Assembly: GCA_027382625.1 (NCBI GenBank)
Contig: JAJKFJ010021693.1
Location: 1 to 11,036, forward strand
Length of the DNA stretch: 11,036 nt
Reading direction: 5' to 3'
DNA from: Tetmemena sp. SeJ-2015
Taxonomy: Eukaryota > Ciliophora > Spirotrichea > Sporadotrichida > Oxytrichidae
Shown here: piece by piece, positions 8,845-11,036 of the stretch
Numbering within the stretch: position 1 is the stretch's first letter
Layout: every line of letters starts with the position of its first letter
Program-made: the position numbers and the translations under genes
The notes under the pieces: model-generated
The model's database searches: none
Told to the model about the DNA's origin: nothing
The model's input: only the letters and a program-made list of their open reading frames with translations

Positions 8845-9586
8845 TGGGGAGAGGATATGATGTTTAATGATAATGAGGATGAATGATAAATGTGAGATGA
8901 TGATGGATTTTAATTGGGGGGGTTGATAAATTGATGATGTGATTGAAAATGATGATGAGGGGAATGATGATAAGATATTGATAATGATGATGATAAATGT
9001 GATGATGATGATGATAAATGATGATGAAAATTATGATGATGATGATGAAAAAGTTTTGAGATGATGATGATGATGAAAAGAGTTTGAATGTTTAAAGTGA
9101 AAAAAATGATTTTAGAAGATGATGATGATGATGATATGATGTTTGATAAATTGATGGATAATGTAAAATTAAATTGGATGATGTTGATAAAGAGATGGAA
9201 GGGAATTTAAAAAAAAGGATGGAATGTTTGATAAATGATGATGTTTGAGGGATGATGATGATGATGAGATGAGGGATAAATGATGATGATAGGGTGATAA
9301 AGTTTATGATAAATATGTTTATGATAAAATATTGGGGGGATGTCAAAAAATTTAATTTTTTGATGATGATGATATGATGAAATGGAAGAGAATTTGATGA
9401 TGATGATAATATGATGTGATGAGGGATAAATGATGATGATGATGATGAGAGATGAATTGATGATGATGATGATGAGGATGATGAGGGGAAATGAGGATGA
9501 TGTTTTGATGAGGGATGAAAAAAAATCAAAAGAGTTGTAGATGATGATGATGATGAGATGATGAAAGAGGATATTTTTGGTTGTTG
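7690..9586 (+). repeat. C-depleted degenerate (GAT)n satellite-like block
   Basis: About 1.9 kb is dominated by GATGAT runs mixed with GATAAATGATGATG, TTTGATGATG and GATGAGGGAT units (six exact copies of the last, at 8516, 8537, 8578, 9268, 9418 and 9507). By eye the + strand contains only 10 cytosines: 8052-8054, 8211, 8685, 8707, 8709, 8776, 9344 and 9527. The C-free runs are 7690-8051 (362 nt), 8055-8210, 8212-8684 (473 nt), 8777-9343 (567 nt) and 9345-9526. The part at about 7745-7975 is mostly not GAT repeat but is also C-free. The minus strand shows three overlapping open frames of 176-219 codons (8028-8687, 8179-8709, 9092-9640) made of Ser/His/Ile runs. They arise because a G-poor strand rarely forms TAG or TGA and because TCA, CAT and ATC are all sense codons. 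I do not regard them as genes. Confidence 0.95.
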
Positions 9587-9641
9587 CTTAAACAATTTAA
9601 ATTTTAAATTTATTGAAAAAAATTTTAAATTTAAAAACAAC
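9580..9641. repeat. AT-rich hairpin at the right edge of the C-depleted block
   Basis: GTTGTT (9580-9585) pairs with AACAAC (9636-9641). Inside it, AATTTAAATTTTAAATTT (from 9595) pairs with AAATTTTAAATTTAAA (to about 9635) around a short loop near ATTG. The cytosine-free state ends at its left arm. Confidence 0.65.
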
Positions 9642-9704
9642 TCAACATTTTTAAAAAGGGACCCAGATGAAGTTTAGAGATTAGTAATTAGAGTTTTTAA
9701 ATAT

Positions 9705-10100
9705 TGCCCCCATAGGTTTTGGGTTTTGGACTTTTTTAATCCCCCCCCCTGTCCCCTCAAAAAATTTAGGGGGGCCTATGGGGCCCCCTTAATCCCATCC
9801 CCGGGTATTTCTCTAGACGTACTAACCACTGACCGGGGGCCCACAGCCATAGCCTTAAAGGATGGGGGGTTCCCACTCCCCGAAACAGGGCAAGGGCCCC
9901 GGGAAATCCCTGCCGTTCAAACCCCCCCCTGACTGAGGGCTTTAGCTGCCGGTCACTCAGGGGCCTGGGGCGCCATGCCTGGGGGTTAAATGGACCCGGT
10001 CAAAGAGAAGGCCTTACCCCTGCCCCCCGGTGGGCTGGGTTTTTAGGGGGCCTCATAGCGGGAGTCATTTGGGGGGGGCCGCTGTCAGTGGGCTATTCAT
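9705..10100. other. GC-rich island with long G and C homopolymers
   Basis: Composition flips abruptly here: nine C in a row at about 9741-9749, then repeated GGGGCC, CCCCGG, a C-run near 9920 and a G-run near 10070. GTTCAAACCC at about 9914-9923 recalls the B-box-like word of the fold-back element, and CCCCTGA/TCAGGGG (about 9926-9961) can form a hairpin. A 68-codon plus frame (9726-9932) is Pro/Gly/Leu-rich and driven by composition. Only its ATG supports it, so it is not called. Short regions resemble each other in inverted order (CCACTGAC at about 9823 and GTCAGTGGG at about 10085), but I could not build convincing long arms. The homopolymers could also reflect consensus errors in long-read data. 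Confidence 0.7.
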
Positions 10101-10196
10101 TCCCTTTAATAAATATAAATTTCCCCTCTTTTTTCTGAAATTTCTTTTAGTTGCAAATTTTAAATCGCCGTAGTCCCGGGGGCGTTTGTCTGGCAA

Positions 10197-10260
10197 AACC
10201 CCTCTTTAATTTTTTTTTTCCCTTTTTTTTCTCTCTTTTTTTTCCCAAGTACTCCATCAG
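10197..10260 (+). repeat. Pyrimidine tract followed by a fold-back terminal word
   Basis: Some 50 bases of almost pure T and C (10197-10246) run into AAGTACTCCATCAG at 10247-10260. This 14-mer is identical to 2162-2175, near the outer end of the right arm of the fold-back element, which suggests the GC-rich island and this tract may be part of a related, strongly diverged element. One shared 14-mer alone is weak evidence. Confidence 0.35.
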
Positions 10261-11036
10261 CCCAACCCTTTATCTTCCTCCGGGAATCCTATTTTAAAAA
10301 TTAGACTAAAAATTAATATAGGAATCTTTGCCCTTTTTTTTTAAACTAAATTTATATCCTCTTTATGATTTTGAATTGACTTTTTGTTTTTCCTGCGTCA
10401 AAAGAAAAATTTTCCTTAAAATAATTTCCAATTTTTTTAAATTTTTAAAAAAAGAAATTCCCCTCTTCCTCTTCATATTATTCTAAAACAAATATATTAT
10501 TTAAGCCAGAGAAGTTTCTTGAATTATCCAATAATAATTTAACATTTACTACAACTGATCTGAAGAACTGAATATGTTTGTATATAGCTTTAATTTATTA
10601 AAAATCTTGTATTCTACTCTCTCGTAAGTTTCACATCTCTTCCTTTCCAGCAAATAATTTATGTTTTTGTATGCTATGTTATTAAATTCTTCTATTTCTG
10701 TTTATGGACCGATGAACATCAAATTAGGATTGTTCAGATCCTTCTTTCAGCATCATTTACCCTCTTACATATCAAATCCCCCGCTATTAAGAGTTTTAAA
10801 AAGATATCTTCCCATTTTTCTTCATCTTCTTTAAAGGTAACTTTTGATTTCTTCTTTATTTGATGAGTCTGACAGTACTCTAATCATTGCAATCTAGCTT
10901 TTTAAAATGGTCCAATATATTCTACCTATTTCGTAGAGATGAATGCTTTGATTCTCAAGTAGATAGTCGCTCTTGATTTTTTAGTAAATAAAATTATATT
11001 CGAAGGGCTTTTTTGAGATTGCTAAGTAACATATTT
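10261..11036. other. AT-rich region with weak minus-strand coding-like segments
   Basis: It is AT-rich with a pyrimidine-rich plus strand. Apart from the two minus-strand segments described for 10552-10883, I see no repeat, RNA gene or regulatory cluster. Confidence 0.55.
10552..10883 (-). pseudogene. Possible decayed coding segments or exons, unidentified
   Basis: On the minus strand, 10883 down to 10737 is open for 49 codons, containing KVTFKEDEEKWEDIFLK and LIAGDLICKRVNDAERRI. After a frame change near 10740-10750 a second frame shows NPNLMFIGP, a TAA, and then 50 open codons (10701 down to 10552) containing EEFNNIAYKNINYLLERKR, ending in TAG. Charged and hydrophobic residues alternate as in real helices. 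A GTAAGAG donor-like word lies inside the first segment, and an ACAG acceptor-like word lies about 70 nt further on, but joining them there would create a stop, so an intron is not supported. The family is not recognised. Open runs of this length are expected several times per window in AT-rich DNA, so this is weak. Confidence 0.2.

Noticed and set aside
7690..9586. CRISPR array or regularly spaced repeats
   Set aside because: GAT-type units vary in length and spacing, there are no constant repeats with unique spacers, and the surroundings are eukaryote-like.
9726..9932. 68-codon plus-strand open frame in the GC-rich island
   Set aside because: It is Pro/Gly-rich and follows from C- and G-runs. 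There is no motif, and homopolymer lengths here are unreliable, so the frame may not exist.
9823..10093. GC-rich island as a second full fold-back element
   Set aside because: Short inverted matches such as CCACTGAC and GTCAGTGG exist, but they do not extend into long arms when followed by eye.
10737..10840. Short exon with an AG acceptor and a GTAAGAG donor on the minus strand
   Set aside because: The acceptor lacks a pyrimidine tract, and splicing to the next acceptor-like site would create an immediate stop, so no intron-exon model is supported.

Overview
This window looks like non-coding, repeat-rich DNA from an AT-rich eukaryotic nuclear genome. The reasons are the very AT-rich background, no protein-length open frame in 11 kb on either strand, long stretches dense in stops, a large fold-back element, and a 1.9 kb degenerate simple-repeat block. 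I cannot name the organism. No bacterial-type gene, operon, CRISPR array, rRNA or convincing tRNA is visible, and I see no complete protein-coding gene.

Layout. 1-1263 is AT-rich spacer with one slightly GC-richer patch (about 480-680). 1264-2192 is a large imperfect inverted repeat (fold-back/MITE-like element) with AT-rich outer arms, a GC-rich inner part and a spacer of about 90 bp; its left arm carries words resembling a Pol III A box and B box. 2193-2541 is AT-rich spacer. 2542-2936 and 4484-5175 are two islands of balanced composition containing broken protein-like reading frames. The second weakly recalls the C-terminal part of a Ty3/Gypsy integrase, followed by a CCAAT/AP-1/CRE/TATA-like cluster that could be an old LTR U3. 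2937-4483 and 5176-7518 are AT-rich DNA with only small hairpins.

7690-9586 is the most striking part: a degenerate (GAT)n block of about 1.9 kb in which the + strand holds only 10 cytosines, with C-free runs up to 567 nt. The C-poor state also covers interspersed DNA that is not GAT repeat. AT-rich hairpins lie on both sides (7519-7618 and 9580-9641). The long open frames on its minus strand follow from composition: a strand almost without G can hardly contain TAG or TGA, and they encode only Ser/His/Ile runs. Directly after it, 9705-10100 is the opposite, a GC-rich island full of G and C homopolymers, followed by a pyrimidine tract and a 14-base word shared with the end of the fold-back element. 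10261-11036 is AT-rich with two weak coding-like segments on the minus strand.

The window therefore reads as a graveyard of mobile elements and expanded repeats, not as a set of cooperating genes. The observations most worth following are the C-depleted block and the fold-back element.
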